Assembly: GCA_016875755.1 (NCBI GenBank)
Contig: VGOX01000048.1
Span: 1 to 10,290 of the forward strand
DNA: 10,290 nt
Origin: Chloroflexota bacterium
GTDB lineage: Bacteria > Chloroflexota > Anaerolineae > Anaerolineales > Villigracilaceae
Direction of reading: 5' to 3'
Shown: positions 1 to 5,817 of the stretch, piece by piece
Position numbering within the stretch: the stretch's first letter is position 1
Layout of the letters: each line of letters starts with the position of its first letter
Notes under the pieces: model-generated
Database searches by the model: none
Told to the model about the DNA's origin: nothing
The model's input: only the letters and a program-made list of their open reading frames with translations
Translations under genes and position numbers: made by a program

Positions 1-735
1 TTCGTCGAAGGGGATAACTTTGCCTGTGAGTTTGACGGGCTGGATGTAACCTTCGATGAGAATATCGTAGTAGAAAGCCACAACTACATGTCGCCCACGG
101 GTGGCGGCGCTGCGTATCCTGGTGTCATTGACGGTATGTACTGGAACCGCGACATCGTCGCCGCGGAGTTCGGGATGCACAGCGGGACGCGTCTCGCGTT
201 CAAACATCGCAAGCCGATTTTTGTCGGCGAGTTCGGGACGTGGTACGCGGGCTACCCCGACGCCATCAAATATCGCGTCGCCGCATTGGACGACCAACTC
301 GGTGTGTTCGACTCAGCGGGAGTCCACTGGGCGGTGTGGACGTGGAAGGACATCGCTTCGATGGGGTCGTTCAATCTCGATCCAGCTTCAGAGTATGTGC
401 AAACCATCGCACCGATTCTCAAGGCAAAGAAAGACGCTGCCGATTGGGAAGGGGAGATGCCCAAAGGAAGCGTGGCGAAGGCGTTGAAAAATTCTGCAGA
501 CGCGATCGATGCTTATTTGGCACAGACCAACCTCAAAGTCCAGATTGACCGCCGCTGGTTCGTGCAATACACCCTGTTCGGCTATCTCGCACAATTCCTG
601 CAAGTGCCATACGCGAATCTGTTCAAAGACATCTCCGAAGAAAAATTGGACGATATGCTCAGCGCGTTTGCATTGAAGAACTGCGTTAAGAACAAGACTA
701 TCACAAAAGTATTGAAGAAACACTTGACCACCTGA
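1..735 (+). CDS. GH5-type glycoside hydrolase (endoglucanase-like), C-terminal part
   Basis: This is the C-terminal 244 residues of a retaining (beta/alpha)8-barrel glycosidase; the frame is open from base 1, so the N-terminus, any signal peptide and the acid/base Asn-Glu-Pro motif lie upstream of the window. What is visible fits GH5: a His-x-Tyr motif in VESHNYM (H27, Y29 of the visible part), the nucleophile in IFVGEFG (E77), and the aromatic barrel end WAVWTWKD (W110-W115). GH5 enzymes hydrolyse beta-1,4-glucans, mannans or related beta-glycosides; the exact substrate cannot be told here. After the barrel there is an extra, largely helical and charged tail of roughly 100 residues that I do not recognise as a carbohydrate-binding module. 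The TGA stop lies inside a 7-bp tandem repeat. The GH1 gene starts 24 nt downstream, so the two probably act in sequence: polymer or oligosaccharide first, then disaccharide. Family confidence is good, specificity is unknown. Confidence 0.8.
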   Translation, partial: FVEGDNFACEFDGLDVTFDENIVVESHNYMSPTGGGAAYPGVIDGMYWNRDIVAAEFGMHSGTRLAFKHRKPIFVGEFGTWYAGYPDAIKYRVAALDDQLGVFDSAGVHWAVWTWKDIASMGSFNLDPASEYVQTIAPILKAKKDAADWEGEMPKGSVAKALKNSADAIDAYLAQTNLKVQIDRRWFVQYTLFGYLAQFLQVPYANLFKDISEEKLDDMLSAFALKNCVKNKTITKVLKKHLTT

Positions 736-757
736 AACCTGATACCTGGAACCTGTC
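730..757 (+). repeat. 7-bp tandem repeat (ACCTGAA-like), four units
   Basis: Four adjacent 7-mers can be read: ACCTGAA (730-736), ACCTGAT (737-743), ACCTGGA (744-750) and ACCTGTC (751-757). The array fills the whole gap between the GH5 and GH1 genes, and its first unit contains the TGA stop of the GH5 gene. The GH1 start codon follows 2 nt after the array. A second array of the same family lies at 3385-3419. No Shine-Dalgarno motif is visible in the array. Confidence 0.8.
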
Positions 758-759
758 AC

Positions 760-2079
760 ATGGCAACCTACAAATTCCCTCACAACTTTCTCTGGGGCGC
801 GGCGACCGCGTCCTACCAAATCGAAGGCGCTTGGAACGCAGACGGCAAAGGCGAATCGATCTGGGATCGCTTCAGTCATACGCTTGGAAAGATCGAAGAT
901 AAATCTACAGGCGATATTGCCTGTGACCATTATTACCGCTGGGAAGAAGACATCGCCCTCATGCGCCGTTTGGGATTGAAAGCCTATCGCTTCTCGATCT
1001 CGTGGACGCGGGTTCTGCCTCTCGGAGCTGGGAGCATCAACCCAAGCGGACTCGATTTCTATGACCGCCTCGTGGACGCTTTGTGCGCCGCGAACATCGA
1101 ACCGCTTCTCACCTTGCATCATTGGGATTATCCGCAAGCCTTGTATGAAAACGGCGGTTGGACCAACCGCACCAACCTGCATCACTTCGCCGATTATGCC
1201 GCTATCGTTGCCAAACGCCTCGGCGACCGCGTAAAGTTCTGGACGACCTTCAACGAGCCAGGCGTCATCGCATGGGATGGCTATCTCAGCGGTGAACATG
1301 CCCCAGGGGAGCAGGATGCACTCAAAGCGAAGCAAGTGGCGCACAATCTCATGGTGGCACATGGACTCGCCGTACAGGCGATCCGTGGCGTGGACCCAGA
1401 TCTCAAAGTTGGCATCGTCCTCAATCAGTGGATGGCAGACGCGGCGGACGATGACCCGCAGTCCATTCGCAATGCCGAAAGCGCGTGGAACCGCAGTGAG
1501 ACGATTTTCATCCATCCCATTTTCAAAGGTTATTACCATCCTGAGTATGTTGAATATGCTGGCGGCTTGCCTGAAATTCAAGCAGGCGATATGGCGCTCA
1601 TTGCTCAAAAGCTGGACTTTCTTGGCATCAACTTCTACTCACGCAATTTGTATAACGCACAAGGACACGTGGAAGAAGTGGCGGGTTCCGAGTATACCGA
1701 AATGGGTTGGGAAGTTTGTGCATCCGCCCTGCGCCGCATGTTGAACAAGATCAACCGCGAATACAACGTGCCGCCTATTTACATCACAGAGAACGGCGCG
1801 TCCTTCCATGATGAAGTCAGCGCCGATGGAAAGATCCACGACCCGCGCAGGCTCGATTACTTGAAGAATCATTTCATCCAAACCCGCCTCGCCATGCAAG
1901 ACGGTGTAGATGTGCGCGGATACATGGTCTGGTCGTTAATGGATAACTTCGAGTGGGGGCACGGCTACACCAAACGCTTCGGCATCATCCGTGTGGATTA
2001 TGAAACACAGAAGCGCACGATCAAAGATTCTGGTGAATGGTATGCGGAAGTGATACGGAAGAATGAAATAAGTGATTAA
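760..2079 (+). CDS. GH1 beta-glucosidase
   Basis: This is a complete 439-residue family 1 glycoside hydrolase, the normal length for bacterial cytoplasmic beta-glucosidases. It releases the non-reducing terminal glucose (or galactose/fucose) from beta-linked disaccharides and short oligosaccharides. The N-terminal GH1 signature runs from F10 to A24 (FLWGAATASYQIEGA). Substrate-site residues are in their expected places: Q20, H121-W122, N165, Y293 and the E398-W399 pair. The acid/base glutamate is E166 in TFNEP and the nucleophile is E344 in ITENG, so the enzyme should be active. There is no signal peptide, so it works in the cytoplasm on imported sugars. The ATG at 760 is chosen because MATYKFPHNFLWG is the usual family N-terminus; no clear ribosome binding site precedes it, only the 7-bp repeat array, so translation may depend on coupling to the GH5 gene. 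A 6-phospho-beta-glucosidase is less likely because no PTS genes are nearby. Confidence 0.96.
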   Translation: MATYKFPHNFLWGAATASYQIEGAWNADGKGESIWDRFSHTLGKIEDKSTGDIACDHYYRWEEDIALMRRLGLKAYRFSISWTRVLPLGAGSINPSGLDFYDRLVDALCAANIEPLLTLHHWDYPQALYENGGWTNRTNLHHFADYAAIVAKRLGDRVKFWTTFNEPGVIAWDGYLSGEHAPGEQDALKAKQVAHNLMVAHGLAVQAIRGVDPDLKVGIVLNQWMADAADDDPQSIRNAESAWNRSETIFIHPIFKGYYHPEYVEYAGGLPEIQAGDMALIAQKLDFLGINFYSRNLYNAQGHVEEVAGSEYTEMGWEVCASALRRMLNKINREYNVPPIYITENGASFHDEVSADGKIHDPRRLDYLKNHFIQTRLAMQDGVDVRGYMVWSLMDNFEWGHGYTKRFGIIRVDYETQKRTIKDSGEWYAEVIRKNEISD

Positions 2080-2083
2080 ACAT

Positions 2084-2143
2084 TTGACCGCAGACCGCTG
2101 ACGATAGACCGTTGTAACGGTCTGCGGTCAGTGGTCAACGGTC
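2084..2143 (+). repeat. Interspersed palindromic repeat (GACCGCAGACCG family), intergenic copy
   Basis: A perfect 13-bp inverted repeat pairs TGACCGCAGACCG (2085-2097) with its complement at 2118-2130, with a 20-nt loop. Inside it a second palindrome pairs AGACCGTT (2106-2113) with AACGGTCT (2116-2123). The two foldings are mutually exclusive because they share the right arm. The motif GGTCAACGGTC (2133-2143) closes the element. The same arms and the same closing motif recur at 10158-10217, inside a gene. It lies 3' of the GH1 gene and could protect its mRNA end, but no U-tract follows, so it is not a standard terminator. Confidence 0.8.
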
Positions 2144-2197
2144 AGTGCGTTGCGGCGTTATGGTTGAGGGTCGCCGCATAACAAATCCACCCTATAA

Positions 2198-2219
2198 CCT
2201 CCATATCTCTATTTGGAGG
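2198..2219 (+). promoter_or_regulatory. Hairpin covering the ribosome binding site of the zinc exporter gene
   Basis: CCTCCA (2198-2203) is the exact complement of TGGAGG (2214-2219), and TGGAGG contains the Shine-Dalgarno motif GGAGG (2215-2219) that lies 6 nt before the ATG at 2226. After one T-T mismatch, two further pairs (A2205-T2212, T2206-A2211) close a CTCT loop. A second, smaller stem TGCGGCG/CGCCGCA (2151-2157 with 2172-2178) precedes it. The arrangement could limit translation of the transporter; no known metal riboswitch consensus was recognised. A TATAAC box at 2193-2198 has no good -35 partner. Confidence 0.4.
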
Positions 2220-2225
2220 CTCCCC

Positions 2226-3383
2226 ATGGGACACCACGACGAACACGAAAATGAAAAGGAACACAAACACGAATCTCATGCGCACGATCACCCGCATCTG
2301 CATGAACACGAGCATCATGAGCACGACCATGATGAGCATCATCACGATCATGAACATGAACATGATCACGGACATTCGCATTCCAACAATCCTGTGATTC
2401 ACTGGCTGCAACATCTCTTTACCCCGCACAGCCACGGGCACCAGCAAGCCGCCCTTGACCCGAACCTTGCCACAGATAGAGGCATGTGGGCGTTGAAGAT
2501 TTCATTTGCAGGGTTGATAGTCACCGCGATCTTTCAGGTTGTCATCGTTATCATCAGCAGTAGTGTCGCCCTGCTCGCCGACACGATTCATAATTTTTCA
2601 GACGCACTCACAGCCATTCCATTGGGCTTTGCGTTCTGGCTTTCCCGAAAAGCCCGCAACAAACGTTACACCTACGGCTACGGTCGCGCCGAAGATATTG
2701 CAGGGGTCATCATCGTTTTGATGATCGCATACAGCGCCTTTGAAGCCATTCATCAGGCAGTGTTGCGCTTCATTACACCCGAACCGATTACAAATTTGGG
2801 ATGGGTCGCCGCCGCGGCTGTGATCGGATTCTTCGGCAACGAACTGGTCGCCATCTTCCGCATCAAAGTTGGCAAGGAGATCGGCTCCGCCGCACTCATC
2901 GCCGACGGCTACCACGCCAGAACAGACGGCTTTACCTCCCTCGCAGTTTTAGCAGGTGCCATCGGAGTCTGGCTTGGCTACCCCATTCTCGACCCGCTGA
3001 TCGGCTTGGGCATCGGCATCGCCATTCTGGGCATTGTATGGCACACCGCAAGAGATATGTGGCATCGTATGATGGACGCCGTTGACCCAGAACTGTACGG
3101 AGAATTCAAACACATCGCTTCGCATGTAAACGGAGTGATGGACGTTCATAGCGCCGCCGTTCGTTGGGTGGGTCACCGTTTGTGGGGTGAAATGCATGTG
3201 ACGGTTAATTGCAAGTTGTCTGTGCTGGAAGGTCACCGCATCGTAGAAGAAGTGCGGCACGCGCTCTTCCACAAGTTCCACGCGCTGGTCGAAGTCATCG
3301 TCCACGCTGACCCGTGCGAGTGTGACAAGACCATTGAGTACCATCCCACCGCGCATCACCAATTTTTATCCGCGGCAGATTGA
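2226..3383 (+). CDS. Cation diffusion facilitator, zinc-type exporter with His-rich N-terminus
   Basis: This is a 385-residue membrane transporter of the cation diffusion facilitator family, which exports Zn2+ (possibly Co2+ or Cd2+) from the cytoplasm in exchange for protons. The ATG at 2226 is chosen because GGAGG lies 6 nt upstream; an in-frame ATG at 2145 would only add residues from the intergenic region. Residues 3-52 contain 24 histidines in His-Asp/Glu alternation, an expected metal-binding cytoplasmic region. About six membrane segments follow (from about 89 to 272). The transport site has the zinc-type pattern: H122-x3-D126 in segment 2 (HNFSD) and H230-x3-D234 in segment 5 (YHARTD). 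The C-terminal cytoplasmic domain (about 285-365) carries candidate metal ligands H308, H324, H360, D362 and a C364-E-C366 pair. The gene sits alone between carbohydrate genes with no obvious link to them. Family assignment is secure; metal specificity is inferred from the site residues. Confidence 0.95.
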   Translation: MGHHDEHENEKEHKHESHAHDHPHLHEHEHHEHDHDEHHHDHEHEHDHGHSHSNNPVIHWLQHLFTPHSHGHQQAALDPNLATDRGMWALKISFAGLIVTAIFQVVIVIISSSVALLADTIHNFSDALTAIPLGFAFWLSRKARNKRYTYGYGRAEDIAGVIIVLMIAYSAFEAIHQAVLRFITPEPITNLGWVAAAAVIGFFGNELVAIFRIKVGKEIGSAALIADGYHARTDGFTSLAVLAGAIGVWLGYPILDPLIGLGIGIAILGIVWHTARDMWHRMMDAVDPELYGEFKHIASHVNGVMDVHSAAVRWVGHRLWGEMHVTVNCKLSVLEGHRIVEEVRHALFHKFHALVEVIVHADPCECDKTIEYHPTAHHQFLSAAD

Positions 3384-3384
3384 T

Positions 3385-3419
3385 ACCCGGAACCTGAAAC
3401 TTGAAACCTGAAACTGGAG
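3385..3419 (+). repeat. 7-bp tandem repeat (ACCTGAA-like), five units
   Basis: Five adjacent 7-mers: ACCCGGA (3385-3391), ACCTGAA (3392-3398), ACTTGAA (3399-3405), ACCTGAA (3406-3412) and the degenerate ACTGGAG (3413-3419). The array begins right after the stop codon of the zinc exporter and runs into the 5' end of the next gene, whose only available start codon (TTG, 3401) lies in the third unit. It is the same family as the array at 730-757. Confidence 0.8.
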
Positions 3420-4429
3420 TAAGTTACTTCGCCAACGGCTGGCTCCATCACTTCGAGCGCGACCTCGAAGATATTCTTGCGCATCACTGCACCTACATTG
3501 TGCATTGTTTCAGCGAGAACGAAATGGTATTCGCCCGCCAACGCACCGCGCAGTTCTTTCAAATGACTCGCGACGCGGGACTCGGCTGTTGGGCGAATCC
3601 CTGGTCGGTGATGGGGCTTTTCGGTGGCGAACAGTTTTCTGCGTTCGTGCCGCGCAACCCCGACGCCTGCCAGATTCTTTCCACGGGTCAACGTGCGCCT
3701 GCCGCCTGCCCTTCCGCGCCAGAGACCCGCGCCGCGATGAAACTTTGGCTCGACATGGCAATTGACTTTGGCGCCGACACCATTTTTTGGGATGAGCCGC
3801 ATCTTTACATCCCAGATTGGGATGACTTGCACTTCGCTCCTGACTCCGCCTTTGCCTGCTTCTGTCCGAGATGCCGTGACTCCTTCCAAGCTCGGTTCGG
3901 TCAACCTATGTCCCAAACAGGACAGGGGCAAGCCCTGCCCATACAACCTGAAATGCGCCAACACCGCGAAGACCTGATGGTGGACTTCCTCTCCGAGATG
4001 ATCGGTTACGCCCACGACAAAGGTGCGAAGAACGCCATCACGCTGTTACCTGTGGATGATGAAGCGAATGAATCATTGCCGTGGAATCGAATTGCCGACA
4101 TTCGCGGACTCGACATCTTCGGCACCGACCCGTACTGGTATCTGCATGACAAAGATTGCGAAACCTTCGTCGGCGAGCAGATGAAAAAGACGATGGATGT
4201 TTGCCAGCCGCGCGGGTTGACTCCGCACTTTTGGGCGCAGGGGTTTGGAGTCCCATCGAGCAGGGAAAATGAACTCGAAACAGGATTCAGCCTCGCCGTG
4301 GAAAGAGGCGCAAAATCCATTGCCATTTGGGGCATGCACGGTTGTTCCGCGTACGATGGCACGTCGGATGATCCCGAAAAGGTTTGGGATGTGGTCGGTA
4401 AAACATTTGGAAAATTGAGAAACCGATGA
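3401..4429 (+). CDS. Uncharacterised TIM-barrel, glycoside-hydrolase-like protein
   Basis: I do not recognise a named family with confidence. The 342-residue protein has no signal peptide and looks like a (beta/alpha)8 barrel: regular strand-helix alternation, DTIFWDEPHLY (residues 126-136) resembling a barrel strand ending with a catalytic-type Glu (E132), GLDIFGTDPYW (237-247), and a closing strand SIAIWGMHGCSAY. A cysteine cluster CFCPRC (C153, C155, C158) follows the DEP segment; clusters like this occur in some clan-A glycosidases and may bind metal. The frame opens only at 3398, so the TTG at 3401 is the only start that keeps the conserved-looking GVSYFANGW region; the first five residues are read from the 7-bp repeat and no ribosome binding site is visible. 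Residues about 171-182 (SQTGQGQALPIQ) are read from a palindromic repeat and look like an insertion. The gene overlaps the aminotransferase by 4 nt (ATGA), so a shared pathway is likely. A glycosidase role is inference. Confidence 0.7.
   Translation: MKPETGVSYFANGWLHHFERDLEDILAHHCTYIVHCFSENEMVFARQRTAQFFQMTRDAGLGCWANPWSVMGLFGGEQFSAFVPRNPDACQILSTGQRAPAACPSAPETRAAMKLWLDMAIDFGADTIFWDEPHLYIPDWDDLHFAPDSAFACFCPRCRDSFQARFGQPMSQTGQGQALPIQPEMRQHREDLMVDFLSEMIGYAHDKGAKNAITLLPVDDEANESLPWNRIADIRGLDIFGTDPYWYLHDKDCETFVGEQMKKTMDVCQPRGLTPHFWAQGFGVPSSRENELETGFSLAVERGAKSIAIWGMHGCSAYDGTSDDPEKVWDVVGKTFGKLRNR
3911..3945 (+). repeat. GC-rich palindromic repeat inside the TIM-barrel gene
   Basis: The core has two competing stems: CAGGG (3923-3927) with CCCTG (3933-3937), and GGGCA (3926-3930) with TGCCC (3936-3940). 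It is read in frame as TGQGQALPIQ. From memory, repeat-derived peptides of this kind (GQALP in one frame, RGKPCPY in another) turn up in many unrelated bacterial proteins. The boundaries given are approximate. Confidence 0.55.
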
Positions 4430-5733
4430 ATAACACCGAATACTTTCAACATGCGCAACAATATCTGACGGGCGGGGTGTCGTCGTCGTTTCGCTACAAC
4501 CCGTTCACAGCGCGACCGATGTATCTTTCAAAGGCAGAAGGCGCGTACATCTATGATCTCGAAGGCAAGCGTTTCATTGACTTCTTCATGGGGCATGGCG
4601 CTTGCACACTCGGACACAACCGACCTGAAATTTCAGTGGCAATGAAGCAGGTCTTCGACATTGGTTTCTTCGCCGAATTCGACCACCCGCTGACGGGAGA
4701 ACTTGCAAAGAAGATCACACAGAACATTCCAGCGGCAGAACGGGTGCGCTACGTCAACTCAGGTAGTGAGGCCACCCTGCTTTCGATTCGGCTGGCACGC
4801 GGATATACGGGGCGGCAAAAAATTGTCCGCATCGATGGGCAATTCCACGGCGGGCATGATTATGCCTTGGTCAATAATCTCGCCGCGAACATTGACCGTG
4901 ACAACCCTGGCGATAGATTATCGCAAGTCAAACATGCCAGCGCGGGCATTCCGCTCAAAGTGGATGAGACGTTGTACGTAATCCCCTGGAACAACGCCGA
5001 GTTATTCGAGAAACTTTGCAAAGAACACGGGCATGAGATCGCCGCCATCTTGATGAACCCGATCGATTACAACAATGGCTGCATCGGTTCGTCGGCGCAA
5101 TACATGCAAGCCATTCGCCGCATTTGTGATGAACATGGCATCGTCTTCATCATTGACGAAATCCTTTCGGGCTTTCGCACTGGCATGACAGGCGGACACG
5201 GCTATTACGGTGTCGCGCCTGACCTGTGTCTGTTCGGCAAGGCGCTCACCAATGGCATTCCATTGGCAGCAGTGGCGGGTAAAGAAAAAATCATGATGAA
5301 GATCATGGATCCTGTTGACCCCGTCGTGGCGGGCGGCACGTTCTCAGGAAATTTATTCGGCTGTGCGGCGGGTATCGCATCCTTGACCATCATGGAACAG
5401 GCAGGCTTTTTCGATGGCTGGCTCGAGCGCGTAAACAGTTTCTACACTCAACTCCAAACCATCTTTGACGAAGCAAATTTCCCCGCCATTGTGCAGGGCC
5501 TCGGCTGTACCTTTGGCATCTACATCGGCACACGCGAACCAGTCACAAATTATCACCACATCGCCGAGCGGACAAACCCCGAATTACGCAAAGCTTTTTT
5601 TCTGAAGTGTATCGAAAAAGGGCTGTACTTCCATACTGATTTCACCATCTCCGCCCAGCATGATGAGGCATTATTGACGCAGTCGCTGGATATCTTGCGT
5701 GAAGTTGTGCGCGAAGCGAAGAAGAGGATGTAA
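4426..5733 (+). CDS. Class III PLP aminotransferase, glutamate-1-semialdehyde aminomutase subgroup
   Basis: This is a complete 435-residue fold-type I PLP enzyme, with the usual length for the family. It shows the phosphate-binding segment NSGSEATLLSIRLARG (111-126), FHGGHD (140-145), the PLP-pyridine aspartate D244 in FIIDEILSGFRTG, the Schiff-base lysine K272 in LFGKALTNGIPLA, and GGTFSGN (303-309). Overall it resembles glutamate-1-semialdehyde 2,1-aminomutase (HemL), which makes 5-aminolevulinate. However, the motif that usually reads Glu-Pro in this family is N211-P212 here, and no other tetrapyrrole gene is present. The context (sugar importer, dehydrogenase, TIM-barrel protein) suggests an aminotransferase acting on a sugar- or polyol-derived keto compound or aldehyde instead. 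The start is fixed by a 4-nt ATGA overlap with the preceding gene, consistent with translational coupling. The family is secure; the substrate is unknown. Confidence 0.9.
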   Translation: MNNTEYFQHAQQYLTGGVSSSFRYNPFTARPMYLSKAEGAYIYDLEGKRFIDFFMGHGACTLGHNRPEISVAMKQVFDIGFFAEFDHPLTGELAKKITQNIPAAERVRYVNSGSEATLLSIRLARGYTGRQKIVRIDGQFHGGHDYALVNNLAANIDRDNPGDRLSQVKHASAGIPLKVDETLYVIPWNNAELFEKLCKEHGHEIAAILMNPIDYNNGCIGSSAQYMQAIRRICDEHGIVFIIDEILSGFRTGMTGGHGYYGVAPDLCLFGKALTNGIPLAAVAGKEKIMMKIMDPVDPVVAGGTFSGNLFGCAAGIASLTIMEQAGFFDGWLERVNSFYTQLQTIFDEANFPAIVQGLGCTFGIYIGTREPVTNYHHIAERTNPELRKAFFLKCIEKGLYFHTDFTISAQHDEALLTQSLDILREVVREAKKRM

Positions 5734-5742
5734 AGGAGGTGA
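5733..5742 (+). promoter_or_regulatory. Strong Shine-Dalgarno-like site without a gene start
   Basis: AAGGAGGTGA is a full anti-16S complement directly at the stop codon of the aminotransferase. The nearest in-frame ATG of the next gene's frame (5779) is 36 nt away, and the real start of the binding protein (5818) is 75 nt away with its own site. A GTG within the site itself (5739) would encode only six residues before TAG. It may be a remnant, a ribosome standby site or chance. Confidence 0.4.
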
Positions 5743-5805
5743 AACGGCTCAAAGCGTAGAAACAGTTTTCCCAAAGGTATGAAGCGTGTTCTTTATCCAA
5801 CAAAA

Positions 5806-5812
5806 AGAGGAG
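5806..5812 (+). promoter_or_regulatory. Ribosome binding site deciding the start of the binding protein
   Basis: AGAGGAG lies 5 nt before the ATG at 5818. It selects this start over the in-frame ATG at 5779, which has no well-spaced site. The start at 5818 also places the twin-arginine motif close to the N-terminus, as expected for a Tat signal. The rest of the leader, 5743-5805, shows no convincing promoter hexamers. Confidence 0.7.
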
Positions 5813-5817
5813 AAACC

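Noticed and set aside
388..1608. A 406-codon open frame on the - strand opposite the GH5 and GH1 genes
   Set aside because: It lies opposite two clear glycosidase genes with intact motifs, and its product shows no recognisable domain. Its RYQVSG segment is just the 7-bp repeat read on the other strand.
2193..2198. TATAAC as a -10 box for the exporter gene
   Set aside because: The only -35-like hexamer (TTGAGG, 2164-2169) is 23 nt away, too far for a standard promoter.
2145..2225. Upstream ATG for the zinc exporter giving 27 extra residues
   Set aside because: The extra residues come from intergenic sequence, while the ATG at 2226 has GGAGG at proper spacing.
2142..2447. A - strand frame rich in Met, Phe and Val (hydrophobic-looking peptide)
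   Set aside because: It is the complement of the His/Asp/Glu codons of the exporter N-terminus; the composition is an artefact.
3762..3977. A + strand frame containing DRGKPCPY
   Set aside because: It is the palindromic repeat read in another frame of the TIM-barrel gene.
3356..4015. A 219-codon - strand frame opposite the TIM-barrel gene
   Set aside because: No domain, no ribosome binding site, and its end reads the 7-bp repeat (FRFQVSGSGYQ).
5779..5817. Upstream ATG for the binding protein giving 13 extra residues
   Set aside because: No well-spaced ribosome binding site; the start at 5818 has one and gives a normal Tat signal length.
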